Positions 31,954-46,330 of a stretch of 64,000 nt of DNA are shown piece by piece. Position 1 is the first letter of the stretch. Every line of letters begins with the position of its first letter. The position numbers were made by a program, and so were the translations under genes. Source of the stretch: Scenedesmus sp. ARA3 (lineage: Eukaryota; Chlorophyta; Chlorophyceae; Sphaeropleales; Scenedesmaceae). Location: contig RWJK01001903.1 of the NCBI GenBank assembly GCA_004335835.1, positions 1-64,000 of the forward strand, in the 5' to 3' direction. The notes under the pieces were generated by a model that worked only from the letters and a program-made list of their open reading frames with translations, searched no databases and had not been told where the DNA came from.

Positions 31954-32702
31954 GCGTGCAGGGTAGCAGCTGGGTGTGTGCAGCCACCAGCAGCAGCATT
32001 TGTGCTGAGCTAGAGCAGATGGTGCTGCTGCTGCAGGGGCAGCTTTACCAGCAATGCGGCTACTGCTTCCAGGACATGGGGTTGTATCACACCTGCAGTG
32101 AGCATGTTCTGCAACTGCTGTCTAGTGGCAGTAGCAACCCGCAAGCCGACAAGTGGCACTTCATAGGCTTCAGTCTGCTGCAGTTTGCAGCAGCGCAGCA
32201 CGCTTATACAGAGCAGTGCGAGCCCCTGACAAGCAGCAGCATGTGGCAGCAGCTGCGGTGGCGGCAGCAGGGGCACGGCGTGGTTGCAGCTGCTGCTGCA
32301 TCTGACTCGATCAGCTGCAATACATTCAGTGAGGCAAGCAGCTTACTCAGCTCAAACAGCAGTGACTTTGGCAGTTTCAGTGAGGATGCCTGCTGCAACA
32401 GGACTAGCAGCAGCAGGGCCAAGATGTGGCTGTGGCTAGGCCTGGACCCCTCACCGCTGCTGCCAGTAGACAGCTACCTGCTTTCCTCAAAATGGAAGCT
32501 ACAAAAAGCAGCTCTGGCCAGGTGCCTTGACCTACTGCTGGCAGCTGTTTATTTAGATGGAGGTATGCAGCCAGCAATGCACGTGCTGCAGCAGCTGCTG
32601 CAGCAGACGCCGCCCACTGGCCTATGCAAGGCGTGGATTCCCGGCTGGGCGCAGAAGAGTGGCAGCAGCTGGGGTGGAACGCTGTACCCTAAAGCGCGAT
32701 AG
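30130..32702 (+). CDS. double RNase III-domain protein, catalytic residues degenerate
   Basis: Four in-phase exons: 30130-30226, 30319-30620, 30872-30975, 31565-32702, about 546 aa. The start MRSLQRAALLTKTSAADSTC is Arg/Ser-rich like an organelle transit peptide. First domain: FLGYEFRREELLAQACTHSA, then SYRQLAFVGDAALWMLFAQH and TDALAEMFEGVMGALLLDSD. Second domain: QQCGYCFQDMGLYHTCSEHV, then DKWHFIGFSLLQFAAAQHAY and ARCLDLLLAAVYLDGG. Against bacterial RNase III, domain 1 keeps the GD Asp and the last Glu but has Ala at the central Glu. Domain 2 lacks most acidic residues. This suggests a structural role, as in organellar ribosomal or RNA-processing RNase III-like proteins (inference). Long Ser and Gln runs separate the parts. 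Confidence 0.75.
31018..31110 (+). repeat. ATTGCATTGT-type simple repeat in an intron
   Basis: A TTGTATTGCA / AAGGTGCATT-based repeat of about 90 bases lies in the intron after exon 3 of the RNase III-like gene. It is AT-rich and unlike the surrounding CAG sequence. Confidence 0.7.
31108..31285 (+). repeat. two decoy copies of exon 3 3' edge, RNase III-like gene
   Basis: Copies at about 31111-31165 and 31228-31285 repeat FAQHAFH with the Gln/Glu end and GTCAG|GTG. The true exon ends at 30975. Confidence 0.88.
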
Positions 32703-32763
32703 CGCGGGTGTGATGCGGCGCAGCGTGGCCTCAGAATGCTGCTGCTGCGGCTCAGTAGCAAGG

Positions 32764-32768
32764 TGTAA
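32764..32768 (+). terminator. possible TGTAA polyadenylation signal
   Basis: TGTAA 62 bases after the stop of the RNase III-like gene. It is the standard chlorophycean signal; the short match makes this tentative. Confidence 0.35.
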
Positions 32769-34930
32769 ACGGACATATTGTTACGACTCCTGGATATCAA
32801 GACTGTACCAAGGTACATGCATGAACCTTCAAGCAATGCTGTGCCAGAGCGCACCCCGAGCACCAGGAGACTTTGCGCTTGTTAGAAGCTGTGCAATACA
32901 AACAGCAACACGGCCGGGACTAGCTGCTGCGCTGGCACTTGCCAGGGTGACAGCAGGCGGTGCTACCGTAGCATCGTAAATAAATTCATTTGCACAATGC
33001 AAAGCTGCATGCCCTCAGGGTTTGAGGCTCAAGCAAAGCTGGACCAGGAGACCGCCGCACTGTGCTGAGCCCCAGCACTGCAGGATGATCGTGATGCGGT
33101 GTGCATAGCACGTGCCACAGAATTGCCCAAGCAGCCACAGCACCTTACCAAACAACCAGGACATACTCCCGCCAACACCAAACCCATGCTCCCGCCAACA
33201 CCAGCAGTACACACCGCACGTCACATGCGCATGATGTGTGCCAGTCTGTTCACCCACAAGAACGATTCCTACCACCCACCCACGTGCAAGGGACTCTTTC
33301 TGATGGGCAAGTTTGTATACATGCTGCAACTTGAAGGCAGTCCTGTGCCCTCTCCATATGCAATACCAAGCCCACATGTGTATCTCTGCTTGACTAACTG
33401 TAAGGCACAAGAGTGGTCAACACTGCACCAACGGGCACTTTCGCATACCCTTCGTGAAACTTTTCGCATAACACACTTGCGAAAGTGTTTACGAAGGCAG
33501 TTTGCGAAAGCTTATACGACATCGTGACCGTTTACGAAGGCTTGCGAAAGTACTTGCGAATGTATCTGCGAAAAGTTTGAGAAGTGCTGCAGGACAGCTG
33601 TACAAGCCACAACAGGCACAAATTACAGCAAAGTCGTTAACAAAAGGCGTACAAGCGTCACCTGAGCCAGCCCAGCATGCTGGTGCACTCTGCAGGGTGT
33701 TGCCTAGGACATGTACACATCACCAGACGGCTGGACTGCTTTCATGGAACAACATGCAATCCCTCTGTCAAGCAAGGAGTGCACATGCTGAACTCTCTGC
33801 TTGAGGAACTGCAGAAAACACGAGGGCACGCATTGATGCGGTCCAATATACAACTTCTTGCATAGTCTGCTGTAAACTACTATACAAACAGTGCTGTAGC
33901 TGTACAGTTTGTCATGACAGCGATCCACCAGACGACCCAGCGGCTGTACAGGAAGTGCATGAAGGCGCATGCATTTGGCGGATCACAGCATTTAGATGCG
34001 TGGATACACAAGTAAATGCTGGTGCATAGTTGAGGCATTAAGATGCATGGTCACAGCATGCATACTATGTGGTGCCTGCTGGTACCAAAACAGGTCTGAG
34101 CACACATGTTCAACATGCTGTGCTGATTGCAGCGGTCAGTTGAGGCTGCAGCCGTTCGTGCATGAATGCAGATGAGAAAACAACAAAAAAGCAGATGCCT
34201 GCGCTTGAGCATGAACCCACAGTTGCAAACATCCTGCAAGGCATTGTAACAGCCATGCAATGAGCCATGTTGTCCTTCCAATGACGACAGCACCTGATCA
34301 CAACCAGAAGCCTGCACCACCACCAGCACCGCATGCATTGTGATAGCACTGCGCACAAGACTCGGGGCCCAACGCGCGACAAGCAGCAGATGTGAGTGAT
34401 GCAGCGCGTAACATGTGACAAGCAGCAGACATACCACCAGTGTGGCACCAATGACGTTACTCTGCAGCTGCTCTGGTGACAACAATCTTCAAGTGATTGT
34501 TGCGCTTTCAATCTGAAATGCTTAGGCCTGGTCCAACTGCTACTCAAAACTTACACAAACAACCTGGTTAATCAAACCCTGGACCACCAACATCCGAAAC
34601 AACAGCTACACAGCTTTGCCTAGACGCAGCTAAACATGAAAGATGCAGCACCCGCTGGTGTCTCCTATCTCGCCACCTCTTCCTGGTCAAATCAGGTGCA
34701 CTGAACCACAGTCTTTGCAGCAGTAGTAAACGGCACATCCCCAAATACTCTGGATGCTGCTGTCATTCGAGACGCCAAACAACAGCCATAGTATGGCATA
34801 CCCACATTTGCCACCTTACTGGAGGCCCTGGATTGTGTACCAGACAGTGAATTTTTTCTTCTGTTGCTGCTGCTGCTGCTGCTGCATGCTTCATCCAGAG
34901 CTAGCCTTGCTCAGCAATTCGCTGTTGCTG
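32769..34930. other. intergenic region
   Basis: No supported gene over about 2.2 kb. Composition is less triplet-biased. It holds a cluster of TGCGAAAG motifs (33425-33585). Confidence 0.5.
33425..33585. repeat. cluster of TGCGAAA / TTTCGCA motifs
   Basis: At least seven TGCGAA or TTCGCA cores in both orientations lie within 160 bases, for example CTTTCGCAT, ACTTTTCGCAT, TTGCGAAAGT and TTTGCGAAAGC, interspersed with ACGAAGGC. Opposite orientations can pair as hairpins. It is intergenic. Confidence 0.75.
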
Positions 34931-34934
34931 CAAT

Positions 34935-35095
34935 GAACTGTGTCCCTTTCTCGACAGTGCACCCTTGTTGCTGCACTGCACTGCACAAGGTGACGCTGCA
35001 TGCGCTGTTGCTGCACTGCACTGTGTCCCTTTCTTTCTGGACATAGCACACTTGTTGCTGCACTGCACTGCACAAGTCGACGCTGCATGTGCTGC
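34935..35095. repeat. tandem duplication of about 85 bp
   Basis: The string CTTGTTGCTGCACTGCACTG followed by CACAAG and GACGCTGCATG occurs at about 34967 and 35051. Each is preceded by GTGTCCCTTTCT. It lies intergenic, downstream of the minus membrane-protein gene. Confidence 0.8.
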
Positions 35096-35290
35096 GCCGC
35101 TGCTGGCGTGTCACAGTGTTGGCTTGCTCGCACGCTTGAAGCATCCATGGTGCAAGCACCTGCACAAGACAGCAAGCACGGAAAACATTGTCAACTGATG
35201 CATCTGCAGCAGACATGTTCAGCTTGCAAAAGCATGCAATGATGTCAACTTGACTTGAAGTGCAGCTTCTGGCAGCTTCTGTGCATGGCT

Positions 35291-35670
35291 TTAGCGCAAG
35301 CCTGCTTGCATCACTGCCTTACAGGCGACCAGGCTGCTCCTGAATAACTCAACACCATAAGGCCTAAGCAGCCCGCAATCCAGCTGAGATTTAAAAAAAA
35401 GCAGCCCACTGGATTGAAAACCCCCGCCTGTACCAAGCGTGACCGGCCCAAAGCCTGAAGATCCGACTGCCATGACTAATGCAAAAGCATCCAGCAGCAT
35501 TTGAAACCTAAACCCTAAACCCTTAACCCCACCTGTACACAAGTGTGACTGGCCCACAGCCCGGGACTGCAATCGTAAAAGCGTAGTAGCCGGAAATGAT
35601 GCCTAGGCACACCAGCGCGTACAGCAGCTGCACGTAGCGCATGGCACACATCTCAACGCAGGCCTTGTCT

Positions 35671-35720
<50 letters not shown>

Positions 35721-36715
35721 TAGGCGTCAGCATCATGCTCACTAATCAGCAGAAGATGTTGGCAGTGCAGAAGTCGGCTTGCTGCAGCACTGCAAGCTGG
35801 TAGCTTGTACCAATGCCGAACATGCTCAGATGACGTGTTACTAACAAGCATGCTGGTGTTATAACATGTGATGTTAGCAGTCACTCACCGCCTTCAGGTT
35901 TCTCCTGCAGGTAGACGTCCGGTCTCTGCTGATACTTCCCAAATGTCAGCATTGCCAGAATTGCTATGCACGGAAGAACCTGCAGTGTTAGCAGCACAAT
36001 GATACTCCAGCCACGCAGCCCCTTGGGTCTCCTGTACAGCAGAAATGGTGGCGAGTCCTCTGCTGCATTGCCATCCAACCTCTTTGAGCCCTCGCTGCGA
36101 CCCTCAAAAACTTCACACTGTGAACTCTCCCTGGCCGCCTTGCCGTTCACCGTGAAGTTTGCCGCCTCAGCGCAGTCGAGCGACACCGCCACGTCATCGC
36201 TGCTGCTCGTCACTGCTGCTACTGCTGCTGCCGTGCCATATGCGCTGCTCGCACTATCAATGCCCCGCCGGACCGGCAAACTCTGCGTCTGCCCGGCATG
36301 CAACCCGCATGATTTAGCAGCGCTGCTGCTGCCACGTGCATTTGGTACCGCGTAGCTGTTGTCGAGCCTCATGCTGCTGCTGTTTGTTGGTGCATCAGTT
36401 GCCGCCACAGTTGCCGAGCCGCAGGTGTGGTTTTTGGTGAGCCAGTTTGTCACCCAATGGCTGTCTACTTCTTCGTTTTGCACAGGAGCCCCTGGGCCCA
36501 TGTCGTACAGCAGGTTGGTGGCGGTGTAGCTCATGGCTGCATTGCACAGACAGTGTCACAGCAAATCACTTATATCAACTTACGATAATATGTCTATAGT
36601 TTATACTCTGTACATACTCTTCTCTTCTCTTCTGATTGTAGGACATGCGTCCACCTTGTTGTGGCTCACACCGTCTCGAATGGTGCCAGAACCCGCATGC
36701 AACTATCCTCTTGTG

Positions 36716-36766
<51 letters not shown>

Positions 36767-36784
36767 GCAGCATGAGCAGCAGCC

Positions 36785-36827
<43 letters not shown>

Positions 36828-37040
36828 GGCCTCACCTGTGACGGCCACGCTCAGCCAGAAGATGGTGGGTGGCATGTAGGTCACAAAGGCGCCAGCCACC
36901 AGCGTCTGCACTATGGTGTTGAGGAACTGGCCCAGGATCTGCGTGGCAGCAGCAGCAGCAGCATGCTTCAGCCTGAGCCTGCCATGTGCTGTACAGAGGG
37001 ACCTGCTGCAAAAAAACATTGAGGAACTGGCACAGGATCT

Positions 37041-37083
<43 letters not shown>

Positions 37084-38533
37084 CAGCAGCAGCATAGTGG
37101 TTGTGTGGGCGGTTGAGATTTAGCGTGCTTTCAACTCTGCTGTTGCTACTGGGGTTGCGGTGTGAAGCAGGCATTATGTGCTTTACGTGCAAGGTAGCAG
37201 ACAGCATTGCAGTGCATGACCTGCTGCTGCTGCTGCCGCTACCCCCCTGTGCCCTTGTCACCTGGCATGGAAAGACCTTCATGTCCTGCGGCTGCCAGTC
37301 CTACAGCGCAGCCCAACTCATCATGTCTTGTGGTTGCCGTCCGCAAGATGAAGGTCAACATACGATCACACTGTCATACTGTCACCTTGCATGTGAAGAA
37401 CATCATGTCTTGTGGTTGCCAGTCTTCCGCCACTGCTGCCGGCGCCAGCTTGCGCCGCACAGCAAACAGGAAGGCCAAGTTGGAGCCGACAGTCAGCAGC
37501 GTGTAGACCAAGACCACCACAAACAGAACAAGTCCAGAGTACTGCAGCAGCACCAGCAGCAGCAGCAGCAGCAACAGCATTTGAAGCAGCAGCAGCAGCA
37601 GCAGCAGCAGATCAGGAAATGAGGCGGCCATGAGAAGCTGCTAGCATGAGCAACACATGTGGAGAGAGTTTGTTTGTGACACGCCACATGCCTTGTATGC
37701 ACCCGATGCGCAACTGTCATGTATTCAGCAAGACACCAGTCCTATAGTCCTATTGTTGACTATAGGACAACCATAGTCTGGAGTTGTCTGGAAGCACTGC
37801 TGCAGTGAACGGTATTGAAGCATCATCTGGTGTCCATCCTCTTCAAATCCATTCTTATACACTTGGTGCGTAACACACTACACACTACATGCGTTCGTCC
37901 TTTGACACTCACCGTTGACTTGATATCAAGGTCAGGGCGGCGCAGCCTCTGGTGCAGCACGCCGCATCCCATGCTTGCACACGGCAGCACAATGACGCAC
38001 TGCAGCAGCCGGTGCAGCAGCTGCTGCCGCTGGGGGTAGCCTTGCCGCACACAATACAGCCACTGCCGTACGGCCTGCTTCTCTCTTGTGCTTGGGGGTG
38101 GTAACCAGCGGGGCCTGTTGCCCCACTTTTGCACTGTGTGTGGTGACAGGTCGTCTTCTGCTGCGCTGCTGCTGCTGCTGTTGCTGCTGATCCAGGGGAA
38201 GGGCGGCGAAAGGTACGGCTGAAAGGCAGGAGGAGCAGCAGCAAATAAGGTGCGGGTATAAACAGCAGTGGCAGCAATGTCAAGGCTGGTTTGGGAAAGG
38301 GATAATTATTTTATCGCGCACAAGCCGCCGCCCCGCCGCAGCAGGTGCAGCACGCATGCCGATCATAAAGATGGTCGTTGTCTTCTGCTGAGTAGTTTTA
38401 AGTGCCGCTGCAGCAGCATCCACAGCAGCAGCATCACCTCCCAGTACACCAGCAGCAGCGCTGCCACTGCGCCCCAGAACAGGAAGCGCTCCACCACCTG
38501 CGCGTAGCCTGCAATGAACCTGATTGATACAAC

Positions 38534-38572
<39 letters not shown>

Positions 38573-39590
38573 CTTGTAGGTTGAGTAGCAGGCAGGCCGT
38601 CAGCTGCTAGTGCTCAGCTGCTGAGTCTGCAAGTGCCCATTGCACCTACTGAGCACTGCCAGCGACTGAACCAGGCGTGTAGCTTGCACCCCCATGCAAA
38701 CACAGCTCAGAAGAAAACCCACATGGATTTGCACATCTGCTCCTATGGCACGCAACCGACATGTTTGCGCACTCCTGCTCCTAGAGACAACACCCAGCAT
38801 GGGAAAAGCTGCTACACATGGCATCATGCAGCTGACAGGCCTAGAGACATAGCTATCCACGTTTGCTGCAACCCACTTTGCCAGCACATTAAAATGTTCT
38901 TTGGTGATACTGCTACATTATTTTGTGATCTCACATGGCCAGGTAGAAGGTAACCAGGTTCCTCCAGCTCGCACTGAACTTCTCCACCTGGTACAGCAGC
39001 CTGCAGCAGGCAGCAGCATAGCAGCAAGCACACACAGCAGCAAGCAGACGGCCAGGGCGTGAAACTGTCTCCACCTGGTACAGCAGCCTGCAGCAGCACA
39101 CAGTGTAGCGGCAAGCACACAGCCAGGGCTAAGTTTGCAGCTCATCACAGTGTGCGACGCAGCTCATGTTTTGAAGTGTAACGTACAAGCGCTCAGCCAC
39201 ACAACTTTGCAGCACGCAGCACGCAGCACGCAGCCAGCGCATTACGCTTTCAGGTCAACGCTTTGTGCAACGCAGATCCCCTTTCTGTTTTGTAGCACAC
39301 AACCGCCTCAGCCACACCACCTGCAGCACGCCGCGTGTTGGCAACGGGCAGAACACAGCAACAGCCACAGGACGCTGCAGCATGCAGCACACAGCACCAT
39401 GTGCCATCAGCAGCCCAGTCGCTGTCACCTGTACCCTGTGTTGCACTGTGCTTTGTCAACGTGTGCTGCCTGCTATAAATCACAGTAGCACAAGCAGCAG
39501 TCACTACATGTCACCTGTAGCCTGTGTATTCGTCAAAGTCATCCGGCTGCGCACGCTGCCACACCTGGCCTCCCAAGCGCTCCGGCACAC
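35291..39590 (-). CDS. multi-pass membrane protein, family not recognised, 5' end unresolved
   Basis: In-phase minus exons: 39590-39515 (ERLGGQVWQRAQPDDFDEYT), 39000-38935, 38519 to about 38400 (donor unclear), 38218-37913, 37541-37386, 36938-36836, 36536-35889, 35668-35533 and 35363-35291 (ends VMQAGLR). Membrane segments: NLVTFYLAMFIAGY, FLFWGAVAALLLVYW, then SGLVLFVVVLVYTLLTVG, TLVAGAFVTYMPPTIFWLSV, WSIIVLLTLQVLPCIAILA and LLYALVCLGIISGYYAFTIA. A large loop (QKWGNRPRWLPPPSTREKQA) and a Ser/Thr/Asn-rich loop of about 150 residues lie between them. The layout suggests a channel, transporter or receptor. The joins across exons 5-9 agree in phase, so one gene is likely. A possible signal-peptide exon lies further upstream at 40622. 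The last exon is the least certain. Confidence 0.55.
35405..35490 (-). repeat. decoy copy of 3' edge of exon 35668-35533
   Basis: It reads FGPVTLGTG against CGPVTLVYR at the true exon end, downstream of it. The interval holds AAACCCTAAACCC, telomere-like on the gene's strand. Confidence 0.75.
35670..35720. repeat. (CAG)n tract at an acceptor (minus gene)
   Basis: Read on the minus strand this is (CTG)n directly followed by CAG|ACAAGGCC, the acceptor of exon 35668-35533. Confidence 0.85.
36718..36826. repeat. long (CAG)n tract, intronic
   Basis: About 100 bases of CAG repeats with few interruptions (CCGCAG, CATGAG), between two exons of the membrane-protein gene. Confidence 0.85.
37018..37092 (-). 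repeat. decoy copy of exon 36938 start with its (CTG)n tract
   Basis: It reads CAG|ATCCTGTGCCAGTTCCTCAA against the true ATCCTGGGCCAGTTCCTCAA. It is preceded on the minus strand by a long CTG run and lies upstream of the true exon. Confidence 0.85.
37150..37350 (-). repeat. decoy copies of 3' edge of exon 37541-37386
   Basis: Copies of DWQPQDMMFFTCK appear at about 37320-37350 and 37275-37308 (DWQPQDMK), with a remnant CTTGCACGTAAAGCACATAA at about 37172-37191. All lie downstream of the true end. Confidence 0.8.
39060..39105 (-). repeat. decoy copy of exon 39000 start
   Basis: It reads CAG|GCTGCTGTACCAGGTGGAG as in the true exon, then diverges. It is upstream on the gene's strand. Confidence 0.85.
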
Positions 39591-40457
39591 CTGCACGCCA
39601 GCAATCAGCAGCCGGCACAGCAGCACGTCAAGCACCCAATTTGCACACTTGCACGTCCGAAATCAACAGCCGCCACAGCAGCAGACCTCCGTACGTCCAC
39701 GTCTTCAACCGGCAGCCAATGTGGGGCAGACCTCCAATTTGGGGGAGGCAGCCTGCACATGTGCTGTACAGAGCCTCTGCCGGGCAGATCCACGCTCCAA
39801 ACCCTTCACAGCTGAACAGCAAGCTGGCTGGGACAAGCCTGCTGTGTGTTTAAGACCTATTTGAGGTAGCTTTTGCTACACTACTGCTCGTGCTGCCCAT
39901 GACACAGTGGCACGAGTGCACTGAGCACATCTTGCAGCTGAGCAGCATGGGAGGTTCCCAAGCACTGCCTTTTGGGCCTGGTCTGGAAAAAGCGTCGCAG
40001 TGATGCATTCACGCTGTCAACATAAAGTGGAGATAGTTTAGATAATGAAGCTGCAAGCAGCTCAGCTGTTGGTCCGACATCGCCACCATGCTCAGCATTC
40101 CCAGTCTGCCGATATGTACGGTCCTAAACCGACGCCTGCTCACCCATTGTACATGCACCACGCGCTACGTAGACTGTGATGGCGTGACTTAGTTGTATGC
40201 GCACAATAACCGACCATCAGCAGAGCGGAAATCTCAAAGTTCACGGCACCACCAACAAGCAGCTCTCAACCAGTTCTGCATCATACTCTGCCGATATGGC
40301 TATCTTTTATCAGATCGCAGTTACTATAAGGTTGGAAATGCTCTGCGTTTTCGCCCATTCGTGTCACCTGTTGTCAGTCAGTGTCACCCGACGGTGACAA
40401 CCCTCCTGTTCAGCAGGAGTGCACCCCGGTTGCAGGGCATGGTAAGCCAGCATAGAA

Positions 40458-40622
40458 TCAGCCTGAGCTGTTGAATCTCTTTAACAACATTATAGTTGTC
40501 GCATCGGAGCTCTTTGGCACCGCCTGTGTTTGCACAACGCCTACATGCATCTGCATCAGCGCTGAGCTGGAAAGCCAGAACTGGCAGAGACACACAACGG
40601 CCAAGGAGACGAAGCCAACCAT
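40458..40622 (-). CDS. possible signal-peptide exon of the minus membrane-protein gene
   Basis: A minus ATG frame of 54 codons reads MVGFVSLAVVCLCQFWLSSS, a good hydrophobic leader. It faces IDI, whose ATG is 543 bases away. It could be the first exon of the membrane-protein gene. I could not connect it to the exon at 39590, so the assignment is tentative. Confidence 0.3.
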   Translation of the reverse strand: MVGFVSLAVVCLCQFWLSSSALMQMHVGVVQTQAVPKSSDATTIMLLKRFNSSG

Positions 40623-41164
40623 ATGGAACCAATAATCATCTCGTGATCTGCATCCAAGACCAAGACCTGTCCCTGTTGTGCTGGTTGGTTCTGCTTGCTT
40701 GCTTCCTTGGACCCTGCTTGCTCAGTACCCTAGCAAGGTTGCAGGCTAACGGGGCATGTAGCACTTTCGAAGCACCACTGCTATTGTCAATTTCATACCT
40801 TCAGCCAGTGCATGTGAAGAGCTTTTGAACTCACAGCACCAGCTGGATATTGCTTGCTTGCTGCTGTTGCCTGGCCTGTGCCTGTACACACGCCCGTTTG
40901 CTGTCGTTGAAAACACATAGATCTTTTAATTTCACCACAAAATCATGCCAGCTTGATCATGTTGAGGCCCTTCGTTCAGACACACTGTATCGGCAAGTGT
41001 TTCATGCGAATTCGAGCTGTAGGGCCGCATTTTTTTGCTTAACAGATGCTAAGTCTAGTTTCTGGATCGATGCAGGTTCCTGCTGTAGCTACGCTCCTCT
41101 ACTTCGGCGGTACCCGTCATTTGGCTCTCCAAGAGCTGCTCTTTGCAGGACTCAGGTGGCAGCC

Positions 41165-44190
<3,026 letters not shown>

Positions 44191-46330
44191 CCAGCGCTGC
44201 AGGGTTAGGTGTGTAGTTGTTGGGTGGCTAGGGTTTTGTTTGTGTGGTGACAGGCCGCAGTGACAGGTGTGAGCAAGTCCTTGGAGTGGTTTGTCGCTTG
44301 TGTTGCCCGTGTCTGGCAACACGACTGTAGTGTCTGGCAACACGACTGGCAACACGACTGTGGAACTTCCGTTTGTTTTGTGCAGAAGAAGATTTGTTGC
44401 GAGTGAACGTGAGGGGTCTGGTTTGATTGTGTTGGTCTGCAGTGGCGAGCAACGAACTGGTGACCAGGCCGGCAGTGCAAGCAGTGCTGTCAGGCCTTGT
44501 GTAAAAGGACGGTTCCCTGTGGCTCTTGGTGCAAGCAGTGTGCAGCAGTGTGCATCTGCCTATAAACACCTGCCGGGTTGGTTAACGGTTACCTGCTGGA
44601 TGATAGGCAGATGCACAGTGTGCACCATGTTCTACAGTGACGGCTGCTGCCCAGGAGGGTTGCATGCCAAAGCAGGGCTGTATGCATACGACATGTTTGT
44701 CCACTGGCACATTCTTTCTTGCATGCAACGTGCTGCAGTGTGGCTGATGGCGCAGCAGTTGAAGAAACGATGCTGAAATGTGGTGTGAGAGTGTAGCAAC
44801 TGTGCACGCTGTGCTGGTTGCCATCATGCCATGACTGGTGCCACTGGCCAGTGCCACTTGGCACTGTTAACATGGATTTTTTCAGAGTGTTTATTGGCAT
44901 GGCTCTGTCCCAGAGGGCACAGGTACTGATGCCTTTTTTTGTTCAGCTACACGCACGTGGAAAACTGTCGTTACATGGAGTTTTGCTACGTGCGTGCGGT
45001 AGTGCTGCGATGTAATGGCACAGGATGCCACCAATGCTTGCGCGGTTGTGGTGCTACTGGCGCTACTAGTAGCAGCAGCTGTTGACAGAGAGTTTTCATA
45101 TGGCATTTAAGCATGAAACAGTAACTTACTGTGATGGTATCATGAGCACGCTCGATTGAAATGCTGTAAACATGGAGTTTGCAGATTCTTTTGTGGTAAC
45201 AGCCCTTATGGAGATGAGTGAGCATTAGTGACATCCATAAGCTGCATCAGCTGACTGAAAGAGCTTGCGGCATCAGCCTGCACACGATTCTGCACCTCTG
45301 ACAACAGCAGCAGCAGGCTGGCTAGGGTACAGTGCATGACAAGGGTACAGCACGCAACACGACGCGCTCAGCGGGCTTTGCTGCCAGTACAGGGCTGCAA
45401 ACAGTTTCCAAATCAGCTCTTCAGCCGTAATAATTACCGACAGTGAATAAGCACCCACTGGTGTCTTCAAGTGCGTCACCTGACTTGTCCTGCTGCTTTT
45501 GCACACAGAACGCTTGACCCCTCAGAAGCAGGCCCTCAAACTTTCAACCCTTTGAACTTATAATATATGTGTTGTGAGCTGTGATCTTGCCTTCGGGTGC
45601 CGGCGCCAGGCAGCATGCAGGACACGCCACTGCCCGTCCGTGCTCAGTCGTTCACATAAAAATGTGGTGCAGTTACTTTCTAAACTTTAGAGACGCCATG
45701 CTACAAGCCCTAGGACTGGTGTGATGCCCAGCAAGGAGTTCATGTCTCGCAGCAAGGCAGCACAGCGCAAGCAAGCTGCTTCAGGGTGTTTTTGCCTGTT
45801 ACTGCTCGGGTTTGCAAGCAGGTGAGCAGCGATCGGGACAAATGTGCTTGTGGGCGAAACATATATACTTCACCCAACCGTCCGTGTCCAATTATAATTC
45901 CTGAACAGTTATAGTTAACAAATTGGTTGTGAACGCGTCTGCCTACATACCTGTAGGATGCTGCTTCGTTGCACGAACTCTGATGTGAATGGTGTCTCGT
46001 CGAGCAGGCATGCGCTGCGGCCAGCAGCATCAAGTTGAAATACAAAGCATGTACAGCATACAGTGCTCTTGCCGAATGTTCTTGTGGTCGTGTCACCCCA
46101 GCCTTGGCCTGGGGCCCAGTTGTCACCTCTGCTACTGTGTGGACTCTCTGCAGCAGCAGCAGCAGCAACGACGGTCTAGTGCAACTTGCATGCCATTCAT
46201 ACAGCAATCCTGCTAGCCATATATGGCAGAAACCTACTCTGCAGCTTGCAGGCACCTTGATAGTGAATCTGCCCGCTCCTGTGTGCTGCTCAACCTGCTT
46301 TCTGCTGCCACTGCTGCTTGCTTTCCTGCA
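44191..46330. other. intergenic region, with possible upstream exon(s) of the next gene
   Basis: No secure exon was found. A TGTCTGGCAACACGACTG repeat lies at about 44311-44360. The next gene has no ATG in its first recognised exon, so a start exon with a signal peptide probably lies in the right part of this interval. Confidence 0.4.

Noticed and set aside
35505..35530. AAACCCTAAACCC as a telomere end
   Set aside because: Only about two to three units inside an intron, with genes on both sides.
44291..44776. 161-residue plus ORF after IDI
   Set aside because: Starts in a short DNA repeat, Cys-rich without pattern, no splice or family support.
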